Notes: generated from the sequence alone by a model not told the origin. A DNA stretch of 64,000 nt from Hahellaceae bacterium (GCA_016716085.1 JADJWY010000009.1:186001-250000), one strand, 5' to 3'. Positions 36,539-46,089 are shown, numbered from the stretch's first letter. Program-made: numbers and translations.

Positions 36539-39500
36539 ATGATTGCTGCACTGATTCGCTGGTCACTCCTGAATCGATTCTTTGTGCTGTTACTGACGCT
36601 CATCGTCAGTGGTTTGGGCATGTATGCATTGAAAGAAACCCCCGTCGATGCGATCCCTGATCTCTCGGATGTACAGGTCATTATCAAAACGACCTATCCG
36701 GGACAGGCACCCCAGGTGGTGGAAGATCAGGTGACCTATCCGCTTACCACCGCAATGCTGGCAGTGCCGGGGGCGACCACCGTCCGTGGCTTTTCTTTCT
36801 TTGGTGACTCCTACGTTTACATCCTGTTTGACGAAAAAACCGACCTGTACTGGGCGCGGAGCCGCGTGCTGGAATATCTTAGTCAGATCACGCCTTCGTT
36901 ACCGGCGGGCGCACGCCCGCAGCTCGGGCCGGATGCCACCGGGGTTGGCTGGATCTACATCTACGCACTGACTGATCGCACGGGCAAACACGATTTGGGG
37001 CAGTTGCGGGCCTTACAGGACTGGTACCTCAAGTTCGAGCTGCAGACCGTGCCAGGTGTGGCGGAAGTCGCTACGGCAGGTGGTATGGTACGGCAGTATC
37101 AGGTCAGACTGGACCCGGAGCGTTTGCGCGCTTATGGGATTCCCCTCAATAGGGTGCAGGCCGCGATCCAGTCATCCAATCAGGAGAGTGGGGCCTCGGT
37201 GCTGGAAATGGCCGAAGGTGAATACATGATCCGTACCAATGGCTACGTGCAGGCAATCGAAGATCTTGAGCGGGTACCGCTGGGTGTGAGTGAAAAAGGG
37301 GTTCCCATCCTGTTGTCGCAAGTTGCAGATATACAAATGGGACCCCAAATGCGACGGGGTGTGACCGAGCTTAACGGTGAAGGCGAAGCGGTCGGTGGGA
37401 TAGTGGTCATGCGCTACGGAGAAAATGCTCAGGCCACCATTCAGGGGATCAAACAGCGTTTGGATGAACTCAAACAAGGCTTGCCCGAAGGTGTGGAAAT
37501 TGTACCTGTCTACGACCGATCGGGGCTGATCGAGCGTGCCGTGGATAACCTCTGGCACAAACTGCTGGAAGAGCTGGGTGTCGTAGCGCTGGTGTGTCTG
37601 GTCTTCCTGTTTCATGTGCGGTCGTCGCTGGTCGCCATCGTTAGTCTGCCCATCGGCATCCTGGTCGCCTTTATGGTCATGCATGCGCAGGGTCTTAACG
37701 CAAACATCATGTCACTGGGCGGCATCGCCATCGCGATTGGCGCCATGATCGACGCCGCGATTGTCATGATCGAAAACCTGCACAAGCACATGGAGAAAAC
37801 CCCCATCACACCTGAAAACCGCTGGGAAGTGGTCGCACGGGCCTCCACCGAAGTCGGGCCTGCGTTGTTTTTCAGTTTGCTGGTGATTACGGTCAGCTTT
37901 ATGCCGGTCTTTGTGCTGGAGGCTCAGGAGGGGCGACTGTTCGCACCGCTGGCCTACACCAAAACCTATGCCATGGCCGCCGCTGCCGCGCTGGCGGTGA
38001 CTCTCGTACCCGTGCTCATGGGCTGGTTTGTGCGGGGGCGCATCTTGCCCGAGTCGGCGAATCCGATTAATCGGGTGCTGATTGCCCTGTATCGTCCCTG
38101 TCTGAGAGTGGTCATGCGTTTTCCCTTGATCAGCCTCCTCTTCACGGCAGGCATCATGGCGGCAACCTTAATACCCCTGCGCGAACTGGGTAGCGAATTC
38201 ATGCCCCCATTAGACGAGGGCGATCTGATGTACATGCCGACAACCTATGCGGGTATTTCCATTGGCAAGGCGCGGGAGGTATTGCAACAAACGGACAAAC
38301 TGATCCGAACGGTGCCTGAAGTTGTCACGGTCTTTGGTAAGGTCGGCCGTGCGGATACCGCGACCGATCCTGCGCCTCTGACCATGATTGAAACCTTTGT
38401 GCAGCTTAAGCCGCGTGATCAGTGGCGACCCGGTATGACACCCGACAGTCTGCGGGCGGAGCTTGAGCGCCTGGTCAGGTTACCGGGGCTCACGAGTGCC
38501 TGGGTCATGCCGATCAAAACCCGCATCGACATGCTGGCGACCGGGATTAAAACCCCGGTGGGCATCAAAGTCGCCGGTCCCGATCTTTCCGTTATTCAGA
38601 AGATTGGCCAGCAGTTGGAGGCGGTTCTGGCCAAGGTACCGGGAACTGCGTCGGTGTATTCCGAAAGAGTGGCGGGTGGACGCTACCTGCAGGTCGAAAT
38701 CCGGCGTGATCAGGCTGCCCGTTTTGGTTTGAACATTGCTGATATTCAGCAAGTCGTGTCGGTCGCTGTCGGTGGTCAGAATGTGGGGCAGACCGTGGAG
38801 GGTCGCGAGCGTTACCCCATCAACTTGCGTTACCCCGAAGATTACCGGAACTCGCCCGAATCACTGGCCAATTTGCCCATTCTGACGCCTGCGGGGCAGT
38901 GGATTACCCTGGGTAACGTGGCGGATATTGCCATTCAGGACGGCCCGCCGATGATCAAGAGTGAGGATGCCCGCCTGAACGGTTGGACGCTGATCGATCT
39001 CGATGGTGTGGACGTGGGAACTTATGTCAAAGAGGCCAAAGCCCGGCTGGCGCAATCCATCGAGCTACCGCCAGGGTATTCCTTAACCTGGGCCGGACAG
39101 TACGAATACATGGAGCGGGCCAAGGAACGCCTGACGCTGGTGGTTCCGATGACCCTGGCCATCGTGGCGGTCTTGTTGTATCTCAATTTCCGTACGCTGA
39201 CGGAAACCCTGATTGTAATGCTGAGCGTGCCCTTCGCCTTGATCGGTGGAATCTGGCTGCTCTGGTGGCTCGACTACAACCTGAGTGTGGCCGTTGCGGT
39301 CGGATTCATTGCATTAGGTGGTGTAGCGGCTGAAACCGGGGTCATCATGCTGATCTACTTGCAGCATGCCTGGCGAGACACCCTGGCGTCGTTGCATCAG
39401 CGCGGCGCTGTGCCTGGTCTGGTCGACATCGATCAAGCCATTATGAGTGGTGCTGTGGATCGGGTACGCCCGAAGATGATGACCGTGGCTGCAATTATGG

Positions 39501-39655
39501 GAGGGCTGTTGCCCATCATGTGGGGAGAGGGTACCGGCTCCGAAGTGATGCAACGTATCGCTGCGCCAATGATTGGGGGGATGACCAGTTCAACTGTGCT
39601 GACCCTGTTCATCATCCCCCTGATTTACCGGGCCGTTCTACGGCGCCGGTTGTGA
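36539..39655 (+). CDS. cusA: heavy-metal RND transporter, CusA-type
   Basis: The 1038-residue inner-membrane RND pump starts IRWSLLNRFFVLLLTLIVSG, with VDAIPDLSDVQV typical of metal-efflux RND. It has twelve predicted helices in two sets (after about 335 and 865) and periplasmic loops including SEFMPPLDEGDLMYMPTTYA, rich in Met. GGAGGT lies before the ATG. Together with cusC and cusB it should export Cu(I)/Ag(I) from the periplasm. No CusRS-type regulator is visible nearby. Confidence 0.93.
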   Translation: MIAALIRWSLLNRFFVLLLTLIVSGLGMYALKETPVDAIPDLSDVQVIIKTTYPGQAPQVVEDQVTYPLTTAMLAVPGATTVRGFSFFGDSYVYILFDEKTDLYWARSRVLEYLSQITPSLPAGARPQLGPDATGVGWIYIYALTDRTGKHDLGQLRALQDWYLKFELQTVPGVAEVATAGGMVRQYQVRLDPERLRAYGIPLNRVQAAIQSSNQESGASVLEMAEGEYMIRTNGYVQAIEDLERVPLGVSEKGVPILLSQVADIQMGPQMRRGVTELNGEGEAVGGIVVMRYGENAQATIQGIKQRLDELKQGLPEGVEIVPVYDRSGLIERAVDNLWHKLLEELGVVALVCLVFLFHVRSSLVAIVSLPIGILVAFMVMHAQGLNANIMSLGGIAIAIGAMIDAAIVMIENLHKHMEKTPITPENRWEVVARASTEVGPALFFSLLVITVSFMPVFVLEAQEGRLFAPLAYTKTYAMAAAAALAVTLVPVLMGWFVRGRILPESANPINRVLIALYRPCLRVVMRFPLISLLFTAGIMAATLIPLRELGSEFMPPLDEGDLMYMPTTYAGISIGKAREVLQQTDKLIRTVPEVVTVFGKVGRADTATDPAPLTMIETFVQLKPRDQWRPGMTPDSLRAELERLVRLPGLTSAWVMPIKTRIDMLATGIKTPVGIKVAGPDLSVIQKIGQQLEAVLAKVPGTASVYSERVAGGRYLQVEIRRDQAARFGLNIADIQQVVSVAVGGQNVGQTVEGRERYPINLRYPEDYRNSPESLANLPILTPAGQWITLGNVADIAIQDGPPMIKSEDARLNGWTLIDLDGVDVGTYVKEAKARLAQSIELPPGYSLTWAGQYEYMERAKERLTLVVPMTLAIVAVLLYLNFRTLTETLIVMLSVPFALIGGIWLLWWLDYNLSVAVAVGFIALGGVAAETGVIMLIYLQHAWRDTLASLHQRGAVPGLVDIDQAIMSGAVDRVRPKMMTVAAIMGGLLPIMWGEGTGSEVMQRIAAPMIGGMTSSTVLTLFIIPLIYRAVLRRRL

Positions 39656-39680
39656 GGGGGGGCGATCTCACGACCAGAGC

Positions 39681-40241
39681 TTAGGGCTCGATCAGCGACT
39701 CGCCTGTTTTCAAACGGGCGAGATCCCGCTGGCGTGTCTGGCTCATCTGCAGCGTGCGGTCCATTTTTTCGTTATACAGTTCCAGCCAGGTACGTGAGCC
39801 GGGGATCATGCGTGCCAAATCATACATGCCTTCTTTCATCGCCCGCAGAAACTCCTGATAGCTTTCCTCCTGCTGGATCAACACGCGTTGGAAGGCCGGT
39901 GCACTGCTGTTGGCAACGGCGGCAGACAGTTTCGGCAAATCGGTCGACATCGCGGCGACCTGGGTACTCAGTGTCTTGTTATCCTGTTGGAGTTGTGCGA
40001 TCTGCTGTTTCAATGCGTCCAGTTCTGCGGCGGTGGCTGCGGACACATCGTTGTCGCTGAAGGCACTCAGCAATGCGAGGGTAATGGTGACAGACAGGGA
40101 AACGATCAGTAGTAGGGCAAGGAGCACCAGAAATACCCGGTTCATGCTCATGGCTTTTTCCAGCAACGTCAGCCGCTGGGCTTCGGTCATTTCCTCTTCG
40201 CCAGATTCGCTTTCTTTACTACGCTCTTTTTCTTTGGCCAT
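39681..40241 (-). CDS. single-pass membrane protein with coiled coil, unknown function
   Basis: The likely start is 40241 (MAKEKERSKESESGEEE), 186 residues. A charged N-terminus is followed by one transmembrane helix (VFLVLLALLLIVSLSVTITLALL) and a coiled coil (AELDALKQQIAQLQQDNKTL). The tail is helical. It converges with cusA, with 25 bases between stops. The topology, cytoplasmic N-terminus and periplasmic coil, is inferred. No family recognised. Confidence 0.7.
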   Translation of the reverse strand: MAKEKERSKESESGEEEMTEAQRLTLLEKAMSMNRVFLVLLALLLIVSLSVTITLALLSAFSDNDVSAATAAELDALKQQIAQLQQDNKTLSTQVAAMSTDLPKLSAAVANSSAPAFQRVLIQQEESYQEFLRAMKEGMYDLARMIPGSRTWLELYNEKMDRTLQMSQTRQRDLARLKTGESLIEP

Positions 40242-40360
40242 AACTCGCCATTCCATTTAACTGGTCTAAGAACAGTTTAGACGGGAATAGCGAGAAATCG
40301 AGTCAGGAAGAGGTTGTATTTGTTTGTTTTGTGTACAGTCTTGGCTGTGCTTAGCGACCG

Positions 40361-40615
40361 TTAGCCGCCTTTGGCCGTCAGCCGCTCATATTTTTTCATC
40401 AGTTCGTCGCGAGACTCTTTGCGATTTGGATCGAGGGGAATGCAATCGACCGGACAGACTTGCTGACATTGCGGCTCGTCATAATGCCCCACACACTCCG
40501 TGCATTTATCCGGGTCGATCACGTAGATTTCTTTGCCTGCGTAAATGGCACCGTTCGGGCACTCCGGCTCGCACACGTCACAATTGATACAGTCATCTGT
40601 GATAATCAACGCCAT
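40361..40615 (-). CDS. 2x[4Fe-4S] ferredoxin, YfhL-type
   Basis: The 84-residue protein starts MALIITDDCINCDVCEPECP; the two cluster motifs are CINCDVCEPECP and the longer CTECVGHYDEPQCQQVCPVDC, the insertion between Cys typical of YfhL/Alvin ferredoxins. The frame opens farther upstream, but the conserved start is at 40615. It lies just downstream of coaD on the same strand, an order also found in Pseudomonas. Confidence 0.93.
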   Translation of the reverse strand: MALIITDDCINCDVCEPECPNGAIYAGKEIYVIDPDKCTECVGHYDEPQCQQVCPVDCIPLDPNRKESRDELMKKYERLTAKGG

Positions 40616-40695
40616 ACAGGGGTCTCCGACTTCTTGGGCGGCGCAAATTATAGCAAATTCAGGGGCTCGCTCAAATGTCTGTGTAATGCTTCCGG

Positions 40696-41181
40696 TTATT
40701 TGGGGCGGTTGAACCTGGCCTTGAGCGCGTCGCACACCACCGGATCAACGAATTCCGATACGTTGCCCCCCAGTGCAGCGATCTCGCGGATCAGGGTTGA
40801 GGACACGTAGGAAAGGTGGTTAGCAGGGGTCAAAAACAGGCTTTCGACATTGGGGGCCAGTTTACGGTTCATATCGGCCAACTGGAATTCATATTCAAAG
40901 TCGGAGACTGCCCGCAGGCCCCGCAGCAACACATTGGCATTTTTTTCCTGGGCGAAATCGGCCAGGAGGGTGCTGAAGCCCGTCACTTCGACATTCGGAA
41001 ATTTGGCCGTCACCGCTTTCGCCAGGGCAACACGCTCATCCAGGGTGAACAAGGGATTTTTCTTTGGGCTGGCGGCCACGGCCACGATCACCTTCTCAAA
41101 CAACCGCGAAGCGCGCGCAATCAGGTCGGTATGACCATGGGTCAGCGGGTCGAAGGTTCCTGGATAGATGACGGTGTTCAT
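40696..41181 (-). CDS. coaD: phosphopantetheine adenylyltransferase
   Basis: CoaD catalyses the penultimate step of coenzyme A synthesis. The 161-residue protein starts MNTVIYPGTFDPLTHGHTDL with the nucleotidyltransferase GTFDPxTxGH motif. YVSSTLIREIA near the end is the second conserved motif. The ATG at 41181 is chosen over 41208 because the family starts there. Confidence 0.96.
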   Translation of the reverse strand: MNTVIYPGTFDPLTHGHTDLIARASRLFEKVIVAVAASPKKNPLFTLDERVALAKAVTAKFPNVEVTGFSTLLADFAQEKNANVLLRGLRAVSDFEYEFQLADMNRKLAPNVESLFLTPANHLSYVSSTLIREIAALGGNVSEFVDPVVCDALKARFNRPK

Positions 41182-41246
41182 GTGGCGGGGCCTCTGCATC
41201 GGAGTCAAAACGGAATGATACCTGTGAACGTCCTGTTCATGCCAGA

Positions 41247-41579
41247 TCAGTGTGGCCGCTGGGCCGCGCCCCAGGCATACAGTTGATTCAGAATTGGAAC
41301 CAGCCTCAGACCGTCTTCAGATAAACGGTAATCAACCCGCGGCGGAACCTCGGGATATATCGTGCGGATAATCAGGTGATCACTTTCCAGCTCGCGTAGC
41401 TGCTGGGTCAGCACTTTCTGACTTACGCCTGAGATCTGTTTCTGCATTTGCTTGAATCGAAGTGGTTCGGAAATCAGCAGATGCAGAATAACGGGTTTCC
41501 ATTTTCCGCCCAGCAAGCCAATCGCGTGCACCAGTGGGCAGTCCAGCGGGTTTTCACTATGCCAGGGTTGCGTGTTCAT
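41247..41579 (-). CDS. HxlR-family transcriptional regulator
   Basis: The 110-residue winged-helix protein shows the HxlR signature CPLVHAIGLLGGKWKPVIL and LTQQLRELESDHLI. A single Cys at residue 14 lies where redox-sensing HxlR proteins often have theirs; sensing here is inference. It diverges from the metallo-hydrolase gene. A direct repeat GTGCCTT (41592-41598 and 41611-41617) in the gap might be part of its operator. Confidence 0.88.
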   Translation of the reverse strand: MNTQPWHSENPLDCPLVHAIGLLGGKWKPVILHLLISEPLRFKQMQKQISGVSQKVLTQQLRELESDHLIIRTIYPEVPPRVDYRLSEDGLRLVPILNQLYAWGAAQRPH

Positions 41580-41678
41580 GGTTACCTCAGGGTGCCTTAG
41601 GGATAAAAAAGTGCCTTCTTGTGGGGCGTTAGGCTATGGGTCAGGATGACTGCTCAATGCTGTGGAAGGAGCCTGAAA

Positions 41679-42401
41679 ATGTCAAATGTCCAAATTATTC
41701 GCATCCCGATTCTACCCTTGGGCCTGGTCAACGCCCATCTTATATTCGACGAAACTGGCGCTGTTCTGGTGGATGCGGGTTTACCTGATTCGGAGAAGCG
41801 GATTCTTCGTGTGCTTAACCGAATGGGACTCACCTTTAAGTCGATCCGACTGATCGTGATTACCCACGCGCACATCGATCATGCCGGAAATGCGCTGCGT
41901 CTGAAACAACTGACAGGTGCGCCAATTGTGGCACATGAAGGTGATTTGCCCTATTACCGCCGACAACGTCCCATGACCTACTGTGCAACCGGCTGGTTTG
42001 GTCGCTTGTTTCTCAAGACGGGCCTGATGCATGCCCCTTTTGATGCGTTTGAACCCGATATTCTCCTTTCAGGCGATCAGGTACTCAAGCTTGACGAATG
42101 GGGAATCAAGGGAGTGATCAGGCCCACGCCGGGACACACGGAAGGTTCCCTATCGGTAGAGCTTGAAGACCGGCAAATGCTGGTGGGAGACCTCCTCGCC
42201 TCAGGTATTTTGTTGGGGGGAATTTTGCTCACGGAAAGACCCAAAAAGCCGCCCTTCGAGGATGATCCGGTACGGGTGGCTGAGTCGCTTGAACGCATGG
42301 TGGACATTGGGGGGGATCTATTTTTCATGGGGCACGGCGGCCCCTTGCAGGCCGCTCAGGTCAAGCGACATATCCGTTCCCTTCGAGAAAGAAGGCCATG
42401 A
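41679..42401 (+). CDS. metallo-beta-lactamase-fold hydrolase
   Basis: The 240-residue protein carries the zinc motif THAHIDHAG, then GHTEGS, VGDLLAS and MGHGGP. The start at 41679 follows GGAAGGAG; an upstream frame start at 41619 is not needed. It is divergent from the HxlR gene, which probably controls it. The substrate cannot be told from sequence; glyoxalase-II-like or lactonase-like activities are typical of the fold. Confidence 0.85.
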   Translation: MSNVQIIRIPILPLGLVNAHLIFDETGAVLVDAGLPDSEKRILRVLNRMGLTFKSIRLIVITHAHIDHAGNALRLKQLTGAPIVAHEGDLPYYRRQRPMTYCATGWFGRLFLKTGLMHAPFDAFEPDILLSGDQVLKLDEWGIKGVIRPTPGHTEGSLSVELEDRQMLVGDLLASGILLGGILLTERPKKPPFEDDPVRVAESLERMVDIGGDLFFMGHGGPLQAAQVKRHIRSLRERRP

Positions 42402-42415
42402 CGGGCGTCATGGCC
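42394..42415. terminator. hairpin between convergent genes
   Basis: GGCCATGACG-GG-CGTCATGGCC is a perfect inverted repeat that contains the stop codon of the metallo-hydrolase gene and lies before the end of the aldehyde dehydrogenase gene. T-rich sequence follows on the minus strand only, so it may terminate the aldehyde dehydrogenase transcript best. Confidence 0.5.
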
Positions 42416-42437
42416 AATTAGGGATCGTGTGCCCGTC

Positions 42438-43883
42438 CTAGCGAATGAAAAGCTTGTAAACCAACTGGTGCAGTACCGTGCCGTGAGGCGGGAAGATCAT
42501 TTTCCCGCTATTGAAACGACCCTTGGTATGGACACTCTTGGCGTGAGAAAAAGTATGGAAACCTTCTTCGCCATGGTAGTGCCCCATGCCAGACTCGCCG
42601 ACACCACCGAATGGCATATCATCCTGCGCAAAGTGCACCAGCGTATCGTTCACGCACACGCCGCCGGCGTGGGTTTTCTCCAGGATGCGCTTCTGAGCGC
42701 GCTTCTGGTAGCCGAAGTAATACAGTGCCAGCGGGCTGGGGCGGTTGTTAATAAAACGAATGGCCTCGTCTTCCGTGCCATAGGGAATAATCGGCAGAAT
42801 CGGCCCAAAGATTTCGTCCTGCATTACTTTCATGTCGGCGGTGACACCGAGCACCAGATGAATCGGTAGCTTGCGGGTTCCACGGCTAAAATCTTCGTTG
42901 GCCGGGTTCATCGAAATCACTGTGGCCCCTTTGGCCTCAGCATCAGACAGGTAGCTACGCAGGCGCTGGAGCTGACGGTCATTGATGATCGCGGTGTAAT
43001 CAGGGTTATCTTTCAGTGACGGATAAAGCTTTTGGAATTGTGCGCGGAATTCGTCAACAAAGGCATCCAGACGATTCTGCGGACACAGGACGTAATCCGG
43101 TGCGATACAGGTTTGTCCGGCGTTGAAGGCTTTACCGAAGGCGATGCGCTCGGCGGCATCTTTAAGCGGCACATCTTCACTGACAATTGCCGGTGACTTT
43201 CCACCCAGCTCCAGCGTTACGGGTGTCAGGTTTTCTGCGGCGGCTTTCATGACCAGCTTGCCCACCGTCGTTGAACCGGTAAACAGCAAGTGATTAAAAG
43301 GCAGGCGAGTGAACTCTGCCGCCACATCTGCCTCGCCATTGATGACGCACACCAGATCCTCGGTGAAGGTGTTAGAGATCATCTCCTGAAAGAGTCGGGA
43401 GGTCTTTGGCGTGAACTCGGACATTTTGATCATGACCCGGTTGCCGGCAGCCAGTGCCGCAGTTAACGGACCCACGGCGAGGTTTAACGGATAGTTCCAG
43501 GGCACGATGACGCCCACGACACCTTTTGGCTGGTAGACGATGCGGTTATCAGCCGGGCGGAACAAAATGCTTGCATGGCGAACTGAAGGCTTCATCCAGG
43601 TTTTGAGATTTTGCAGCGCATAATTGATGCCCTGAATGGCGGGCATGAACTCGGCCAGCAGGGTTTCATCGCGGGAGCGGGATGAAAAATCGGCGTTAAT
43701 GCTTTCAATAAAGCGTTCCTGATTGTCCAGCAGTGCGCGCTTCAGGCGCAAAAGCGCTTCTTTTCGCGTTTCGAGCGAGGGCATCGTGTTATGCTGAAAA
43801 GCCTTTTGCTGGGATTTAAATGCGCGTGAAAGATGCTGGATTTCTTTTTTGGACTCGGTAATTTTCAGAACGTCTGCAACCAT
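42438..43883 (-). CDS. aldehyde dehydrogenase, coniferyl-aldehyde type
   Basis: The 481-residue NAD(P)-dependent aldehyde dehydrogenase has the catalytic Cys in FNAGQTCIAPDY, Glu in TLELGGKSPAIV and the nucleotide site around LFTGSTTVGK. The length and the C-terminal segment after GESGMGHYHGEEGF match the coniferyl aldehyde/fatty aldehyde group with a C-terminal membrane-leaning tail. It diverges from a TetR gene across three operator-like palindromes, so it is probably repressed by that protein. The natural aldehyde is unknown. Confidence 0.9.
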   Translation of the reverse strand: MVADVLKITESKKEIQHLSRAFKSQQKAFQHNTMPSLETRKEALLRLKRALLDNQERFIESINADFSSRSRDETLLAEFMPAIQGINYALQNLKTWMKPSVRHASILFRPADNRIVYQPKGVVGVIVPWNYPLNLAVGPLTAALAAGNRVMIKMSEFTPKTSRLFQEMISNTFTEDLVCVINGEADVAAEFTRLPFNHLLFTGSTTVGKLVMKAAAENLTPVTLELGGKSPAIVSEDVPLKDAAERIAFGKAFNAGQTCIAPDYVLCPQNRLDAFVDEFRAQFQKLYPSLKDNPDYTAIINDRQLQRLRSYLSDAEAKGATVISMNPANEDFSRGTRKLPIHLVLGVTADMKVMQDEIFGPILPIIPYGTEDEAIRFINNRPSPLALYYFGYQKRAQKRILEKTHAGGVCVNDTLVHFAQDDMPFGGVGESGMGHYHGEEGFHTFSHAKSVHTKGRFNSGKMIFPPHGTVLHQLVYKLFIR

Positions 43884-43937
43884 GAGGGGCTCCTGCGTTG
43901 ACTGTGAGTTGTAGCTTACGACTCGAATTATTATGTT

Positions 43938-43999
43938 TAGAGTATATGCTCTAGTTGGGCTGAGTATATACTCTAAAAGTGGCTAGAGTATATACTCTA
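43938..43999. promoter_or_regulatory. three tandem TetR operator palindromes
   Basis: TAGAGTATATGCTCTA (43938-43953), GAGTATATACTC (43962-43973, with flanking bases) and TAGAGTATATACTCTA (43984-43999) are copies of one palindrome, with centres 22 and 24 bases apart (about two helix turns). They fill the gap between the aldehyde dehydrogenase and TetR genes, fitting cooperative binding by the TetR product and control of both. Confidence 0.8.
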
Positions 44000-44040
44000 A
44001 CTCAATTTTTTTGATCTGAATTAGGTTGATTGCTGCACTG

Positions 44041-44739
44041 ATGCGAACCCGAGACCGAATACTGCTGGCCAGCCTTGAGCTGTTTAATGAAAAAGGTGAG
44101 CGTAATATCACCACAAACCATGTTGCGGCGCATCTGGGGATTTCGCCGGGAAATCTGTATTACCACTTCCGCAACAAAAGTGACATTGTGTATGAGCTTT
44201 TTATGCAATATCAGACGCTTGTGCGAACTTATCTGGTCGTTCCCAAGGACCGCTCCTTAAGTCTCGATGACAAGTTTACCTACCTGGAAGCCGTATTTGA
44301 TGGCCTGTGGGCCTTTCGTTTTCTGCACCGGGATCTGCAACATTTTCTGGAAGATGATGAGCGGCTGAAGCGGGACTATCGGGCCTTTACCTGGTTCTGC
44401 CTGGAGAGTGTGACCGCTATTCTGGCTGGATTGGAGCGCGCGGGTATCACGCAGCCGATGGACGACACGCGCCGTTCGGCCTTTGCTTTAAATCTGTGGC
44501 TGATTGTCACCAACTGGATGTCCTTTTTGAAAACGGCGTCCGACGACGATGGCGTTAAAATTGACCGCGAAGCATTGAGGCAGGGTATCTACCAGGTGGT
44601 GGTGCTGGAGATACCTTACGTTCAGCCTGCGTATCTGGAGGCGGTTATGGCGCGTCAGGCGCGTTATCAGCCCCGGGTTCTGTCGGGTTGGTCAACTCGG
44701 ACGACTGCTGACCGATCGGTGCAAAAAATTCATCCATAA
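44041..44739 (+). CDS. TetR-family regulator of the aldehyde dehydrogenase
   Basis: The helix-turn-helix reads ITTNHVAAHLGISPGNLYYHF. The 232-residue form starts at ATG 44041 (MRTRDRILLAS); a TTG at 44026 is also open, and neither has a clear ribosome site. The ligand domain is helical and hydrophobic. Its 3' end overlaps the convergent engB gene by 95 bases, so the last 30 or so residues are read from DNA that also encodes the EngB tail. Its target is presumably the palindrome array just upstream. Confidence 0.88.
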   Translation: MRTRDRILLASLELFNEKGERNITTNHVAAHLGISPGNLYYHFRNKSDIVYELFMQYQTLVRTYLVVPKDRSLSLDDKFTYLEAVFDGLWAFRFLHRDLQHFLEDDERLKRDYRAFTWFCLESVTAILAGLERAGITQPMDDTRRSAFALNLWLIVTNWMSFLKTASDDDGVKIDREALRQGIYQVVVLEIPYVQPAYLEAVMARQARYQPRVLSGWSTRTTADRSVQKIHP

Positions 44740-45325
44740 AGGCCTGTGCCGCTTCAATGCCGATCTTGCCGGTTGCCGAGAAAAGCGCGGTTTTGAAGTG
44801 CCCGGGTTTGCCCTTGAGCTGTTTTTCCACCTGAAGCTGAGTCTGGCGAGCGGCATTGCGGCTCAATTTGTCGCTTTTGGTGAGCAGGATCAAGGTGGGC
44901 AGCCTGCGTTTGCTGCACCATGACACCAGCTGGCTATCCAGTGGGGTCAGTGGATGGCGGATATCCATGACTAAAATCAGCGCATGCAGGCAAAGGCGTT
45001 GCTCGAGGTATTGATGCAGATCCCGCTGCCAGCGCTCCTGCAACTCTTTAGAAACCTTGGCATAACCATAACCCGGTAAGTCTACCAGTCGGCAATCAGC
45101 CTTATTCAGGCTGAAAAAATTGATCAGCTGGGTGCGCCCTGGCGTTTTGGATGAGCGCGCAAGGCCGCCGTTACGCGTAATGGCATTGATTGCGCTGGAC
45201 TTTCCGGCATTTGAGCGGCCTGCGAAAGCGATTTCGCAGCCGGATTCCGGGGGGCATTGTCCAAGATGCTGGGCGCTGGTGAGAAAGCGGGCGCTTTGGT
45301 ACGAGGGTAAAACGGGTTCATTCAT
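44645..45325 (-). CDS. engB: ribosome biogenesis GTPase YihA/EngB
   Basis: EngB helps assemble the large ribosomal subunit. The 226-residue sequence carries the P-loop GRSNAGKSSAIN, switch region KTPGRTQLINFF, G3 LVDLPGYGYAKV and G4 LTKSDKL. The C-terminal tail after the last conserved helix (about 25 residues, rich in Pro, Glu, Ala) is variable and overlaps the TetR gene. It diverges from cytochrome c4, as in Pseudomonas. Confidence 0.95.
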   Translation of the reverse strand: MNEPVLPSYQSARFLTSAQHLGQCPPESGCEIAFAGRSNAGKSSAINAITRNGGLARSSKTPGRTQLINFFSLNKADCRLVDLPGYGYAKVSKELQERWQRDLHQYLEQRLCLHALILVMDIRHPLTPLDSQLVSWCSKRRLPTLILLTKSDKLSRNAARQTQLQVEKQLKGKPGHFKTALFSATGKIGIEAAQAFMDEFFAPIGQQSSELTNPTEPGADNAPDAP

Positions 45326-45483
45326 AAATTTGTATCTGAGCTACGCTAGAGATGAGTTCACTGAAACCTTCATTTATGTATAATACCAGACCGTTTATCC
45401 CGGGTGGTGTTAAAGGCAGCGGTTTGCTTCCGAAATACGCTTCGGAACGAAATTATTTACCGACGAAAAACATGGGGTCATAC

Positions 45484-46089
45484 ATGATTCGATTGATTGC
45501 TACCGTAGTATTGTCTCTGGGGCTGGTGAATGTGGCTGCGGCTGCAGGGGATCCCGCCGCAGGACAAGCCAAATCTGCCGTCTGTGCAGGCTGTCATGGA
45601 GCGGATGGCAACAGTGCTGTTCCAACCTTCCCCAAGCTGGCAGGACTGGGCGAGCGTTACCTGACAAAGCAAATCAAGGATATCAAAGCGGGCACCCGGC
45701 CTGTGGTGGAGATGACCGGTCTGACTGACAACCTGAGCGACCAGGATATTGCAGATATTGCCGCTTACTTCAGCAAGCAGGTTGCAACGACCGGTTCTTC
45801 TGATCCAGCGCTGGTCGAATTGGGCACTCAGTTATTCAAGGCGGGTAATGCGGCAAAAGGTATTCCGGCGTGTACAGGTTGTCATGGACCCTCCGGTTTA
45901 GGTGTTGCCGAGGCCGGTTTCCCCCGTCTGGCCGGTCAGCATGCTGACTACATCGCCAAACAGCTGGCTGGCTTCCGCGCGGGTGATCGCAAGAATGACG
46001 ATAATGCGATGATGCGTGGTGTTGCAGCTAACCTGAGCGATGCTGAAGTGAAAGCACTGGCCAGTTACATCAACGGCTTGTATCAGTAA
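45484..46089 (+). CDS. dihaem cytochrome c4
   Basis: The 201-residue protein has a signal peptide (MIRLIATVVLSLGLVNVAAAA) and two c-type haem sites, CAGCHGADGN and CTGCHGPSGLG, with Met ligands in each half. It carries electrons in the periplasm, usually to terminal oxidases. ATG at 45472 (12 bases upstream) is an alternative start. dsbA follows, possibly serving periplasmic disulphide and cytochrome folding. Confidence 0.93.
   Translation: MIRLIATVVLSLGLVNVAAAAGDPAAGQAKSAVCAGCHGADGNSAVPTFPKLAGLGERYLTKQIKDIKAGTRPVVEMTGLTDNLSDQDIADIAAYFSKQVATTGSSDPALVELGTQLFKAGNAAKGIPACTGCHGPSGLGVAEAGFPRLAGQHADYIAKQLAGFRAGDRKNDDNAMMRGVAANLSDAEVKALASYINGLYQ

Noticed and set aside
40816..41286. 156-codon plus-strand frame opposite coaD
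   Set aside because: It is antisense to coaD, with no independent evidence.
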